NCBI GenBank assembly: GCA_903920865.1
Contig: CAIXNN010000075.1
Span: 1 to 52,049, forward strand
Direction: 5' to 3'
From: an uncultured Actinomycetes bacterium
GTDB taxonomy: Bacteria; Actinomycetota; Actinomycetes; UBA12327
DNA length: 52,049 bases
Position 1 is the first letter of the stretch. Each line of letters opens with the position of its first letter. Below the pieces are notes generated by a model that saw only the letters and a program-made list of their open reading frames with translations, did no database searches and had not been told where the DNA came from. Positions 7,887 through 16,533 of the stretch are shown here, in pieces. Position numbers and translations under genes: made by a program.

Positions 7887-9506
7887 ATGCCAAACACCCC
7901 TGTTGTGCCGCAACAACCGCGCACACCTGCCCCCACTTCAGTCCTTGCCTCCCAGCATGGGCTGATCGGGCTTGTTGGAACCACGATCATGGCGATCGGG
8001 GCTTTGGGTGTGGGCTACTTGCCGCAGCGTGCCGCGCTCTCGAGCTGGCCCATCATTGAGCTGCTTCGCACCACCACGGCCGGGGCAATCCTTTCAAAGG
8101 TGGCCGTAGTCGTTGGCGCAATCTTGTTGTTGCGAGCGTGGTTGCTCATTGGCGGTGACGTGCGCTCTGGGCGGATCACCAGCACAAAGCGTCTTAATAA
8201 AATGTTCGTTGCCTGGGCGGCCCCACTGGTTTTGGTTCCACCACTGTTTAGCCAAGATGTTTACAGTTACGTCGCTCAGGGCAATTTGCTTCACCTCGGC
8301 CTTGACCCGTACACGATGGCCCCCTCTGCGATACCGGGTCCTTTCTTAGAAGCAGTCAGTCCTTGGTGGCTCGATACCCCCGCGCCGTATGGCCCGCTCT
8401 TCTTGCTGATCGCAAAAATTGTCGTCACGATCACCGGTAACAACATCTACCTAGCGTCATTGCTCCTGCGCGCTAGTGCGCTAGTGGGTGTGTGGCTGAT
8501 TGCAAAGTATTTGCCCGTGGTTGCGCAACGCTGCGGGGTCAATGCCGTGACTGCCGTGTGGGTGGGACTGCTTAATCCGCTGGTGTTCATGCACTTTGTC
8601 TCTGGATCGCACAATGACGCGCTCATGGTGGGACTCTTGCTCGCCGGGCTTGCCTTTGCACTCGATAACAAGCCATATATCGGCATCATCTTGATCGCCC
8701 TGGGTGGTTGCATCAAGATTCCAGCGCTGGTTGGGCTGGGTTTTGTTGGATTGATTTGGGCTGGAAAAGACTCCGCACTTGCCGTTCGAATGAAGTGCTG
8801 GCTCATTGCCGTGGCCATCACCGTCGGAGTGTTCCTAGCGGTCAATGTTCTAGCGGGTGTGAACTTCGGCTGGATTCATGCACTGGGAACGCCCGGACAA
8901 GTGCGCTCATGGATTTCTCCGGTGACATCCTCCGGAGTTGCCTTGGGTTGGATCATCAATGCCGCCGGATTTGGCCAGCACACCGATTCAATCTTGGTTG
9001 TCTTCAGAGCCCTTGCCACACTTGCCGTGTTGGCTTATGCAACCAAGCTACTGATCAAGCCTGATTCAAAAACTGCAATCCGTGCGGCCGGTTTAGTTCT
9101 GCTCTTCCTTGCAGTCTTCGGCCCAGTGATTCAACCGTGGTACCTGCTGTGGGGTCTGGTCATTTTAGCTGCCGCAGGCTTTACTCGCAAAGAACTTCCC
9201 TACGTGGTTGCCGCTACAGCTGGACTTGTCATCCACGGCTTGACACAAAGCAGTGCAACAAGTGCTGATGTCTTGCAAGTCTCTGATCCGGTCTCGGCAA
9301 TCTTGGCCATTAGCGCTGCGATCCTTGGCATTATGAGTTCACGCAGCACCCGAACTGAACTTCTCGAAGGTAAGGATCGCTGGGCTAAAGCCCACCACTT
9401 TCCAGCGATCCCACACCAAAGTTCGCCCACACACCACAGCGAAGTTGTCGTTGAACCACTTTCTGACCAGGTCACTGGCAAGATAGCCCCTCGTGAGCGC
9501 ACGTGA
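7887..9506 (+). CDS. MptA/MptB-family polyprenol-phosphomannose alpha-1,6-mannosyltransferase (GT-C)
   Basis: 539 residues with about 12 membrane helices and a cytoplasmic tail. The GT-C signature region reads PPLFSQDVYSYVAQG near residues 112-126, with the catalytic Asp in SQD, then GLDPYTMAPS and PAPYGPLFLL; a second loop has SGSHNDALM. Mycobacterial and corynebacterial MptA and MptB use polyprenol-phosphomannose to extend the alpha-1,6-mannan core of lipomannan outside the membrane. In M. tuberculosis mptA lies directly after idsA2, and here only crtI separates the equivalents. A role in mannosylating the carotenoid cannot be excluded but the synteny favours lipoglycan synthesis. The 3' end overlaps crtB by 14 nt. 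Confidence 0.8.
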   Translation: MPNTPVVPQQPRTPAPTSVLASQHGLIGLVGTTIMAIGALGVGYLPQRAALSSWPIIELLRTTTAGAILSKVAVVVGAILLLRAWLLIGGDVRSGRITSTKRLNKMFVAWAAPLVLVPPLFSQDVYSYVAQGNLLHLGLDPYTMAPSAIPGPFLEAVSPWWLDTPAPYGPLFLLIAKIVVTITGNNIYLASLLLRASALVGVWLIAKYLPVVAQRCGVNAVTAVWVGLLNPLVFMHFVSGSHNDALMVGLLLAGLAFALDNKPYIGIILIALGGCIKIPALVGLGFVGLIWAGKDSALAVRMKCWLIAVAITVGVFLAVNVLAGVNFGWIHALGTPGQVRSWISPVTSSGVALGWIINAAGFGQHTDSILVVFRALATLAVLAYATKLLIKPDSKTAIRAAGLVLLFLAVFGPVIQPWYLLWGLVILAAAGFTRKELPYVVAATAGLVIHGLTQSSATSADVLQVSDPVSAILAISAAILGIMSSRSTRTELLEGKDRWAKAHHFPAIPHQSSPTHHSEVVVEPLSDQVTGKIAPRERT

Positions 9507-10407
9507 CCTTGATGCCGCCGGCATCACCGATCCACTTCTTCGCGATTCCTACGAACGCTGCCGAGTACTTAACGCCGAATACGGCAAGACGTATTACTTA
9601 GCAACCTTGCTCCTGCCACCCAATCGACGCCCCTACGTTCACGCCCTCTACGGCTTTGCCCGCTACGCCGATGAAATCGTTGACGACTTGTCCTCCACCC
9701 TGACCGAACAAGAAAAGGCCGATGAGTTGGGTCGCTGGGGTCAGGCTTTTCTCGACGACGTCAAGAAGGGCAAAAGCCAAGACCCGATCGCCCGAGCAGT
9801 GGTTGACACTGTTTTGCGCTGGGAAATTCCGTTAGAACACTTTGAGGCTTTCTTACACTCCATGCGGATGGACTTAACCGTTACGCAGTATCAAACCTTT
9901 GACGACTTGTACGAATACGTCTACGGATCAGCAGCTGTCATCGGCTTGCAGATGGTTCCCATTCTGCAACCCCTGAACGAGGGCGCATACGAACCAGCCA
10001 AGGACCTAGGCATCGCCTTCCAATTGGCTAATTTCATTCGCGATGTCAACGAAGATCTTGACCGCGGGCGGGTGTATCTGCCCTTGGAAGAACTAGATCG
10101 CTTCGGGGTCTCTCGCGCAGATTTAGAAAAGCGCGTTCTTACCGAGAACATCGTTAACGCTTTGAAGTTTCAAATCCAACGCGTACGAGATTTAGAAGAA
10201 TCCTCCAAGCCGGGCATCGCTTTACTAGCGCCTTGGTCGCAGCCATGTATTAATGCGGCTCGGATTTTGTATTGCGGCATCGTCAATGAGGTGGAACGCA
10301 ACAACTACGAAATCTTTACTAAGCGCGCCAAGGTTCCGCTGTATCGACGCATTGGCGTGGCCGGTCCGGCATGGGCTAAGGCTGTTGCCGCGCGACCACG
10401 GGCCTAA
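9493..10407 (+). CDS. crtB: Phytoene synthase
   Basis: 304-residue squalene/phytoene synthase joining two GGPP molecules to 15-cis-phytoene. The first Asp motif is YGFARYADEIVDD near residues 53-65 (the DELVD equivalent). The second is QLANFIRDVNEDLDRGRVYLP near 175-195. The GTG at 9493 starts within the end of the mannosyltransferase gene, so translation is probably coupled. The stop TAA abuts the oppositely oriented stop of crtYd with no base between them. A TTG or ATG further in would remove the conserved N-terminal helix, so GTG is preferred. Confidence 0.93.
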   Translation: MSARDLDAAGITDPLLRDSYERCRVLNAEYGKTYYLATLLLPPNRRPYVHALYGFARYADEIVDDLSSTLTEQEKADELGRWGQAFLDDVKKGKSQDPIARAVVDTVLRWEIPLEHFEAFLHSMRMDLTVTQYQTFDDLYEYVYGSAAVIGLQMVPILQPLNEGAYEPAKDLGIAFQLANFIRDVNEDLDRGRVYLPLEELDRFGVSRADLEKRVLTENIVNALKFQIQRVRDLEESSKPGIALLAPWSQPCINAARILYCGIVNEVERNNYEIFTKRAKVPLYRRIGVAGPAWAKAVAARPRA

Positions 10408-10794
10408 TTAGAGCTCGTCAGATTTTTTAACACCGAACCACAGCCGCACTGGACCGGCTTTAGGTTCAACCTGCAGACCGCGCCGACCCCAAAAGACCCA
10501 CCACGCCATGGTTTGGACCACTAGAGCAAATCCGAACAGCACATCTTCTATCGGGGCAAAGAACAGCCGGCCATCGCCAAGTAAAACCGGTGTTGACGAG
10601 CCGATGATGACATCGCCGTTGTAGCGCACAATGTTAAAACCGGTCAAAATGCCATTAGTGAGCAATTGAAAGAAAATCACAATGGCATAAGCGGTCCAAA
10701 ATGCCTTGCGGGTAAGCAACCGCGTTCGCAATACCCACAGGTCGAAAATGACTGTGAGGATGACCATCGAGATCGCGATTTGGGTGTAGGTCAT
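10408..10794 (-). CDS. crtYd: Lycopene cyclase domain protein, second subunit (CrtYd type)
   Basis: 128 residues, 3-4 membrane helices, with FFQLLTNGILTG near residues 41-52 and FFAPIEDVLFGFALV near 78-92. The PxE motif in APIED is the signature of the CarR/CrtYc-d lycopene cyclase fold. With the partner encoded immediately upstream it should form the heterodimeric cyclase found in Gram-positive actinobacteria, acting in the membrane on the psi-ends of lycopene. The start overlaps the crtYc stop by 4 nt. Names CrtYf or CrtLb are used for C50-forming relatives; no C50 elongase (lbtBC/crtEb) gene is present in the window, which favours beta- or gamma-carotene formation. Confidence 0.85.
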   Translation of the reverse strand: MTYTQIAISMVILTVIFDLWVLRTRLLTRKAFWTAYAIVIFFQLLTNGILTGFNIVRYNGDVIIGSSTPVLLGDGRLFFAPIEDVLFGFALVVQTMAWWVFWGRRGLQVEPKAGPVRLWFGVKKSDEL

Positions 10795-11120
10795 TGACCT
10801 TCACCTACGTCCCAACCCTTGACGGCGCGCACTGCTTCAAGGGTCAAGATTGAGGCCAACGGAATAACAAGAAAGAACACGAGCTCTTCAATCGGCAGCC
10901 GACCAGGCAACAGCACTCCGGTGGTGCGCTGCGGGTCAAAGGTCCAATGGCTGCGAGAAATTGCGTACACATCCCAGATGACAAAAACGACAAACACGGG
11001 GGCGATGCTGAGGATTAACCGACGCGTTCGACGCAGCACATTGGTGCGAAGGAAGAACTCCAGCCAAATAGATCCGACCACGGCAAAGCCCATCACCGCG
11101 AGGTAGGCAAATTTCTCCAC
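10791..11120 (-). CDS. crtYc: Lycopene cyclase domain protein, first subunit (CrtYc type)
   Basis: 109 residues with three membrane helices. The family signature RLPIEELVFFLVIP is near residues 75-88 (PxEE motif), with WDVYAISRSHWTFD near 50-63. It pairs with CrtYd, encoded 4 nt overlapping downstream. The GTG start at 11120 is supported by TAGGGT 6 nt upstream. The pair is transcribed away from pknB and towards crtB, so cyclase expression can be set separately from the crtE-crtB run. Confidence 0.85.
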   Translation of the reverse strand: MEKFAYLAVMGFAVVGSIWLEFFLRTNVLRRTRRLILSIAPVFVVFVIWDVYAISRSHWTFDPQRTTGVLLPGRLPIEELVFFLVIPLASILTLEAVRAVKGWDVGEGQ

Positions 11121-11126
11121 TCGCTG

Positions 11127-11132
11127 ACCCTA
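11127..11132 (-). promoter_or_regulatory. Putative leaderless -10 (TAGGGT) for crtYc-crtYd
   Basis: Minus-strand TAGGGT followed by 6 nt and the GTG of crtYc. It forms a divergent pair with the pknB signal at 11200 within a 91-nt gap. Confidence 0.5.
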
Positions 11133-11199
11133 GAGCCAGGCCTTCCCTACTGCCGCCTGCCCGCCTGTGTCGCAGGCCTAAACAGCCGCAATTTCTCCA

Positions 11200-11205
11200 T
11201 ACACT
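11200..11205 (+). promoter_or_regulatory. Putative leaderless -10 (TACACT) for the PASTA kinase gene
   Basis: TACACT is followed by 6 nt and the GTG at 11212; no Shine-Dalgarno sequence. Confidence 0.45.
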
Positions 11206-11211
11206 CAAGCC

Positions 11212-13113
11212 GTGGACTCCGATGCCAACTCAGGCCTGACCGGCACTGTGCTCAATGAGCGCTACCTGGTCGGTACTCGGGTGGCCGGTGGCGGGATGGC
11301 CGTGGTCTATGAGGGCACCGACACTCGCTTAGAACGCAGAGTCGCCTTGAAGGTCATGCACACCGGGATGGCCAGCGATCCGGTCTTCGTAGAAAGTTTT
11401 GTTCGCGAAGCGCGTTTGGCCGCAGGACTATCTCATCCCAACATTGTCGCCGTCCACGACCAAGGTACCGATGCCGGCGAGATCTACCTGGTCATGGAGT
11501 TTGTCACCGGTTCCACCTTGCGCGAATTACTTCGCTCCCGCGGGCGCTTATCGGTCAATGAAGCACTCGATGTTCTTGAACCCGTCCTTGAGGCGTTGGC
11601 GGCCGCTCACAGTGCAGGACTGGTTCACCGCGACGTCAAACCTGAAAATATTTTGATTACCGATGATGGTCGTATCAAAGTCGCTGACTTTGGTCTGGCT
11701 CGTGCGCTCTCAGGTGCAACCCAAGCCACCGGTGGCGTGGTGATTGGAACGGTTGCCTACCTAGCTCCGGAACAGGTTCAAGGTGGCACCGGAAATGAAC
11801 GCAGCGATGTTTACAGTGCCGGCGTTCTACTTTTTGAATTGCTCACTTCCCGTCCGCCCTACGACGGAGATACTCCAGCAATCGTTGCGGTGCGTCACGT
11901 CAATGAAGACATTCCACCACCCTCGCAATCGGTTCCCGGTTCACCAGCAGCTATGGATGCGCTCGTTGCTGGAGCTACTAATCGAGATCCTGCACTTCGC
12001 TACCGTGATGCTCAAGGGTTCTTGGCTGCGGTTCGGGCCACCCGGCAACGACTTGGATTGCCGGCCGTTGCACGCATTGCCGGGATCGCACCTGCCTTCA
12101 ACGACACCTTGATCGTCTCCAGCGATGACCCGCTGACATCGACTCCACAGCAACAAAGCCCCGCACCTGTTGAGTACTACCCCACCGGAATTTTGGAACA
12201 ACCTGTTGAAACATCACCAAAGCGCGCCAAGGGCTCGCGCAAGGGATTGCTGGCTTTTATCGCCGTGATCGCTATCGCAGCCCTTGCTGGCGTTGGGGCT
12301 TGGGCCATTGCTCGCACCCCACAGGTCTTGGTGCCAAAGGTTTCAGGGCTTACCTCACTTCAAGCCAAGTCGGCGTTGACTAAGGCGCTGTTCAAAGTCG
12401 CCTACAGCGACGAAGCCTTCAGCGAAACTGTGCCGGTAGGAAAAGTCATCTCCAGCAACCCCGCTGAACAAACCAAGGCTGGCGAGAAATCAACGGTCAC
12501 CTTGACGGTTTCCAAAGGTCCGGAGCGCTACACGATCCCCAACCTTGCCGGACAAACTGTTGCCGATGCACAAGCGGCAATTACCGGGTTGAACTTGGTC
12601 GTGGGTACATCAACCGAAAACTTCAGTAGCACTGTGGGTAAGGGCCTAGTTGCAACCAGTACTCCCAAGGCTGGCACCAAGGTCAAACGAAATACCAAAG
12701 TCAACCTGGTCATCTCGAAGGGACCGGAAATTCTTCCGGTACCCAGTGTGGTTGGGCAGACATCGGCTAATGCACAAGCGGCCTTGACTAAAGCAGGCTT
12801 CAAGTCTTCGATCAAAGTTGAATACAACGAAACCATCGCTAAGGGCCTGGTGATCAGTCAATCACCGGCTAGCGGGACAGCGGCTCGAGATAGTTCGGTG
12901 GCCCTGGTGGTCTCTAATGGACCGCCGCTGGTGCAAGTTCCCAACGTGATCAGTAAGACTTTGACCCAAGCAACTGCCACCTTGGAAGCGGCCGGCTTTG
13001 CGGTTCGGGTGCGCACAAATATTCCCGGTGGCGCCAACGTCGTTGTGCAACAATCCCCCGGCGCTAGCACTCGCCAACCCAAGGGCTCAACGATTGTTCT
13101 AGACGTTTTCTAA
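11212..13113 (+). CDS. PASTA-domain Ser/Thr protein kinase (PknB/PknL type)
   Basis: 633-residue receptor kinase. The N-terminal kinase domain (about 17-280) has the Gly-rich loop VAGGGMAVVYEG, the catalytic lysine in ALKVMH, HRDVKPEN at 140-147 and DFGLA at 159-163. A Pro-rich linker leads to one membrane helix at about 345-366. Four PASTA repeats follow (about 370-633); such repeats bind muropeptides or lipid II outside the cell. It should sense wall state and phosphorylate division and wall proteins. It lies between the carotenoid/mannosyltransferase block and aroG, as pknL does in M. tuberculosis, though I recall PknL itself as having a much smaller or absent PASTA part. The stop overlaps the next gene's ATG (TAATG). 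Confidence 0.93.
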   Translation: MDSDANSGLTGTVLNERYLVGTRVAGGGMAVVYEGTDTRLERRVALKVMHTGMASDPVFVESFVREARLAAGLSHPNIVAVHDQGTDAGEIYLVMEFVTGSTLRELLRSRGRLSVNEALDVLEPVLEALAAAHSAGLVHRDVKPENILITDDGRIKVADFGLARALSGATQATGGVVIGTVAYLAPEQVQGGTGNERSDVYSAGVLLFELLTSRPPYDGDTPAIVAVRHVNEDIPPPSQSVPGSPAAMDALVAGATNRDPALRYRDAQGFLAAVRATRQRLGLPAVARIAGIAPAFNDTLIVSSDDPLTSTPQQQSPAPVEYYPTGILEQPVETSPKRAKGSRKGLLAFIAVIAIAALAGVGAWAIARTPQVLVPKVSGLTSLQAKSALTKALFKVAYSDEAFSETVPVGKVISSNPAEQTKAGEKSTVTLTVSKGPERYTIPNLAGQTVADAQAAITGLNLVVGTSTENFSSTVGKGLVATSTPKAGTKVKRNTKVNLVISKGPEILPVPSVVGQTSANAQAALTKAGFKSSIKVEYNETIAKGLVISQSPASGTAARDSSVALVVSNGPPLVQVPNVISKTLTQATATLEAAGFAVRVRTNIPGGANVVVQQSPGASTRQPKGSTIVLDVF

Positions 13114-14012
13114 TGTCTGAGCAGGGAATTCGGGTTGCTGGTCTGCGCGCCCAAGGCGCATTGCTTGGGATCACCCTCGCGTGGGGTTCAACCTTTGTTC
13201 TCGTGCAACGGGTTGTTCGCGATGTGCCCGTACTTGATTTTCTTGGGCTTCGCTTTGGCATTGCAGCCCTGATCATGTTTGTGCTGCGTCCACGCGCGGT
13301 TACACAGCTCAGTCGGCAAGAACAAGTCCGTGGTCTGATTCTTGGATTGATCCTGACCGCTGGTTATGTACTTCAAACCACCGGCCTAGAGCGAACCTCG
13401 GCAACGGTGTCTGCATTTGTCACCGGGCTGTTCGTTGTCTTTACTCCGATCGTCGCGTGGTTTTTGATGCGCAAAGCCATTGATCCGCTGACCTGGCTTG
13501 GCGTTGGACTGGCCGTGGTCGGACTCGCATTTTTAACCTTGCGCGGCTGGTCCCTTGGAATTGGAGAGCTCCTCACTCTTTTTGGGGCCTTCGCCTTTGC
13601 CCTGCACATTGTCAATCTTGGTCGATACTCAACACGAACTAGCGCCTACGGCCTTGCTGTCGTTCAGTTGGCAACAGTGAGCATCTTTTGCACAGTTTTG
13701 GGGAGCGTGAACGGATTCACTCTTCCGCACACCCGGGCCAACTGGCTGGCCGTGATCTTCCTATCCATCTTTGCCACTGCGATTGCCTTCTTCGTTCAAA
13801 CCTGGGCACAGTCGGTGATCAGCCCAACCAGAGCCGCTGTGGTCATGACGATGGAACCGGTATTTGCCACCGCATTTGCCGTCATCTTCATCAACGAAGC
13901 GCTCACGCTACGCATTGGGCTCGGTGCACTGTCCATCTTGGCAGCCATGTACTTGGTCGAACTTGGTCCACGTCATGCCGAAGACGCCGCTATACAACGC
14001 CTCGAGATGTAG
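13113..14012 (+). CDS. EamA/DMT-superfamily transporter
   Basis: 299 residues with ten predicted helices in two five-helix EamA repeats. The first repeat starts with GITLAWGSTFVLVQR near residues 18-32; the second ends with TMEPVFATAFAVIFINEAL near 248-266, the typical proline-containing ninth helix. Members export metabolites or amino acids; the substrate cannot be read from sequence. The start overlaps the pknB stop by 1 nt (TAATG), so translation is coupled to the kinase. It converges on aroG with a 6-nt gap. Confidence 0.85.
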   Translation: MSEQGIRVAGLRAQGALLGITLAWGSTFVLVQRVVRDVPVLDFLGLRFGIAALIMFVLRPRAVTQLSRQEQVRGLILGLILTAGYVLQTTGLERTSATVSAFVTGLFVVFTPIVAWFLMRKAIDPLTWLGVGLAVVGLAFLTLRGWSLGIGELLTLFGAFAFALHIVNLGRYSTRTSAYGLAVVQLATVSIFCTVLGSVNGFTLPHTRANWLAVIFLSIFATAIAFFVQTWAQSVISPTRAAVVMTMEPVFATAFAVIFINEALTLRIGLGALSILAAMYLVELGPRHAEDAAIQRLEM

Positions 14013-14018
14013 CCGGAT

Positions 14019-15353
14019 TTAAGAAACTGGCGCGAGCATTTCAGCTGCAAGGAAGGACAGTTCCAGCGCCTGCTGACGATTCAATCGAGGATCGCACGCG
14101 GTCTCGTAACGCGAACCCAGATCGTGATCTTTCAAGCCCTCAGCGCCACCGGTGCACTCGGTGACGTCATCACCAGTGAGTTCGATGTGCATTCCACCCG
14201 GGTGTGAACCCAAACCGCGATGAACTTCAAAGTAGCCGCGCACCTCATCGACCACATCATCGAAGCGTCGGGTCTTTTGGCCACCGGCGGCTTCAATGGT
14301 GTTCCCGTGCATCGGGTCACAAATCCACACCACGTCATGACCGGTGGTGGCAACTTTTTCCACCAAAGCCGGAAGCAGATCGCGCACCTTGCCGGCACCC
14401 ATACGAGTGATCAAACTCAAACGACCTGCAACACCATTGGGGTCAAGGCGCTCAACGAGTTCGACTGCCTGGTCAGCAGTGGTGGTCGGACCCAACTTCA
14501 CCCCAATGGGGTTATGGATCTTGGACGCGAACTCCACGTGAGCACCATCAAGTTGACGGGTGCGCTCACCGACCCAGAGGAAGTGGGCTGAAACGTCGTA
14601 AAGGCGTTCAGTGCGTGAATCAATACGAGTTAAAGGCAGTTCGTAGTCCAACAACAATGCTTCGTGACCGGAGTAGAACTCAACGCGACGAAACGCTTCC
14701 CCATCAATACCGCAGGCACGCATGAAGGCCAGCGCCTTTTCAATGTCTTCGGCAATTTGTTCGTAGCGCTCACCGGCAGCACTTTCGCGGACGAAGTCTT
14801 TATTCCACTCATGCACCTGACGCAGGTCGGCGTAACCACCTTGAGTGAAGGCGCGCATCAAGTTCAACGTTGCTGAAGCGCGATGGTAAGCCTCAACCAA
14901 GCGCTCTGGATTGGGAATGCGGGCAGCTTCGGTGAATTCCAAACCGTTGACTGCATCGCCACGGTAGGACGGCAAACTCACACCGTCACGTACCTCATCG
15001 CCACTGCTGCGCGGCTTGCCAAATTGCCCGGCCATGCGGCCAACCTTGACCACTGGCAACTGCGCACCGTAGGTAAGCACCACGGCCATCTGTAAAAGCG
15101 TCTTAATTTTGGCCCGAATAGCATCCGCGTTGGTTTCAGCAAACACCTCAGCGCAGTCGCCACCTTGGAGAACGAAAGCTTCCCCGCGTGAAGCAGCTGC
15201 CATTCGATTGGTCAATTCGTCACATTCGCCAGCAAAGACCAAAGGTGGTAAGGCAGCCAATGCTTGGCGCGCACCTTCAAGGGCGAGCGGGTCTGGCCAC
15301 GTCGGCTGTTGCACAGCAGGACGGCCCGTCAGATCAATTAGGGGAAGATTCAC
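14019..15353 (-). CDS. aroG: Class II 3-deoxy-D-arabino-heptulosonate 7-phosphate synthase
   Basis: 444-residue plant-type DAHP synthase, the first shikimate-pathway enzyme, condensing PEP and erythrose 4-phosphate. Landmarks are LQGGDCAEVF (metal-ligand Cys), KVGRMAGQFGKPRSS (substrate-phosphate binding), HFLWVGERTRQLDGAHVEF, and WICDPMHGNT with the metal-ligand His. The GTG at 15353 is chosen because TACTCT lies 6 nt upstream and the product begins like known class II enzymes (LPLIDLTGRPA); a longer frame back to 15428 adds 25 unlike residues. The position next to the PASTA kinase matches M. tuberculosis pknL-aroG. Feedback control by aromatic amino acids is known for class II members but not visible here. 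Confidence 0.94.
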   Translation of the reverse strand: MNLPLIDLTGRPAVQQPTWPDPLALEGARQALAALPPLVFAGECDELTNRMAAASRGEAFVLQGGDCAEVFAETNADAIRAKIKTLLQMAVVLTYGAQLPVVKVGRMAGQFGKPRSSGDEVRDGVSLPSYRGDAVNGLEFTEAARIPNPERLVEAYHRASATLNLMRAFTQGGYADLRQVHEWNKDFVRESAAGERYEQIAEDIEKALAFMRACGIDGEAFRRVEFYSGHEALLLDYELPLTRIDSRTERLYDVSAHFLWVGERTRQLDGAHVEFASKIHNPIGVKLGPTTTADQAVELVERLDPNGVAGRLSLITRMGAGKVRDLLPALVEKVATTGHDVVWICDPMHGNTIEAAGGQKTRRFDDVVDEVRGYFEVHRGLGSHPGGMHIELTGDDVTECTGGAEGLKDHDLGSRYETACDPRLNRQQALELSFLAAEMLAPVS

Positions 15354-15359
15354 GCCATC

Positions 15360-15365
15360 AGAGTA
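15360..15365 (-). promoter_or_regulatory. Putative leaderless -10 (TACTCT) for aroG
   Basis: TACTCT on the minus strand, 6 nt, then the GTG at 15353. It decides the aroG start. Confidence 0.5.
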
Positions 15366-15430
15366 CCGCCTGCCCACCCCCGCGACACGCACACCAACAC
15401 TCCCGCCCCATTTGGGTAAGACGCACAAAG

Positions 15431-15495
15431 GCCGGTTGAGTGGGCGGAGCGAACACTAACCCGCTCCCTGTGTTCGCGAAGCCTGCTCAACCGGC
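15431..15495 (-). terminator. Nested inverted repeat after pfkA, probable terminator
   Basis: Two perfect nested arm pairs are present: a 10-bp outer pair (15431-15440 with 15486-15495) and an 8-bp inner pair (15449-15456 with 15470-15477) with a 13-nt loop. It begins 9 nt past the pfkA stop and lies upstream of the aroG promoter on the same strand. There is no clear U-tract, as is common for actinobacterial terminators. An alternative 6-bp pairing (15446-15451 with 15462-15467) excludes the inner stem. Confidence 0.6.
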
Positions 15496-15504
15496 GATTA
15501 ACTC

Positions 15505-16527
15505 CTAGCCGAACAGAAGCGAAACTTCGTCGTAGCGCTCAAGCGGGACTGTCTTCAGTGCGCCCACTGCATCAGTAATCGGCACCCGCACGATCTGCGT
15601 GGAGCGAAGGGCCACCATCTGCCCCCAGGCTCCATCATCAATGACATCAACAGCGGCCAATCCAAATCGGGTCGCAAGCTCGCGGTCAAAGGCTGTTGGC
15701 GTGCCGCCGCGCTGCACGTGACCCAGAACCGTGTTTCGCGCATCATGTCCAGTTTGTTCTTGCAACACCGCCGTCAGCCACTGGCCGATGTTGGGTATGT
15801 AGCGGCTGCCAAATTCATCGTGGGTTCCGTATTGCTCGAGCAGGTCAGGATCGGCCGGGACGGCGCGCTCAGCCACCACAATCACCGGCGCATAGGAGGT
15901 GGCGAATCGACTTTGTACCCACCCGTGAACTTCAGCTAGGTCAAAGGGGCGCTCCGGGATCAAAATTCCGTTGGCGCCGCCAGCAACGCCGGCATGAAGT
16001 GCAATCCATCCGGTGTTACGACCCATCACTTCAACAACAAGAGTGCGGTGATGACTTTCAGCAGTGGTATGCAGGCGGTCAATGGCTTCCATCGCAACAT
16101 TGACCGCGGTATCGAAACCGAACGTGAAGTCCGTGCCGCTGAGGTCATTGTCGATAGTTTTAGGAACACCGACGACTTTGAAGCCGGTTTCATACAAGAT
16201 CTGCGCCCCGCCGAGCGTTCCCTCGCCACCAATAACCACCAACGCATCAACGTTGTTCTCGGCCAGTACCGCCAAGATCCGATCGCGATTATTTTTTACT
16301 ACTTCAGGTGAGACTCCAGCGCTTCCCAAGATCGTTCCGCCACGTTGAACGATTCCGCGTACTTGCTCAACCCCGATTTCAACCACGTTGCCGGCAATAG
16401 CACCTTTCCACCCATCGCGAATTCCACACACTGTGTGTCCGTTGCGGGTGGCTTTGCGGACAAAGCCGCGAAGAACAGCGTTTAGGCCGGGGCAATCTCC
16501 CCCACCAGTGAGTACTGCGATGTGCAT
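15505..16527 (-). CDS. pfkA: 6-phosphofructokinase
   Basis: 340-residue glycolytic kinase phosphorylating fructose 6-phosphate. The phosphoryl-donor motif LTGGGDCPGLNA is at about residues 5-16, and VIGGEGTLGGA near 99-109 carries Gly where PPi-dependent enzymes carry Asp. The catalytic loop is PKTIDNDLSGTD near 123-134, then MGRNTGWIALHAG near 170. The Gly after GGE suggests ATP as donor, while the Lys in PKTIDND is shared with PPi enzymes and with some actinobacterial ATP-dependent ones, so ATP use is likely but not certain. The ATG at 16527 follows TAGGCT by 6 nt, and that hexamer's TAG is the plsC stop codon. Confidence 0.93.
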   Translation of the reverse strand: MHIAVLTGGGDCPGLNAVLRGFVRKATRNGHTVCGIRDGWKGAIAGNVVEIGVEQVRGIVQRGGTILGSAGVSPEVVKNNRDRILAVLAENNVDALVVIGGEGTLGGAQILYETGFKVVGVPKTIDNDLSGTDFTFGFDTAVNVAMEAIDRLHTTAESHHRTLVVEVMGRNTGWIALHAGVAGGANGILIPERPFDLAEVHGWVQSRFATSYAPVIVVAERAVPADPDLLEQYGTHDEFGSRYIPNIGQWLTAVLQEQTGHDARNTVLGHVQRGGTPTAFDRELATRFGLAAVDVIDDGAWGQMVALRSTQIVRVPITDAVGALKTVPLERYDEVSLLFG

Positions 16528-16533
16528 GAGTTC

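Noticed and set aside
14220-14591. A plus-strand open frame of 123 codons within aroG
   Set aside because: It is antisense to a complete, highly conserved DAHP synthase, with no ribosome site and no known fold.
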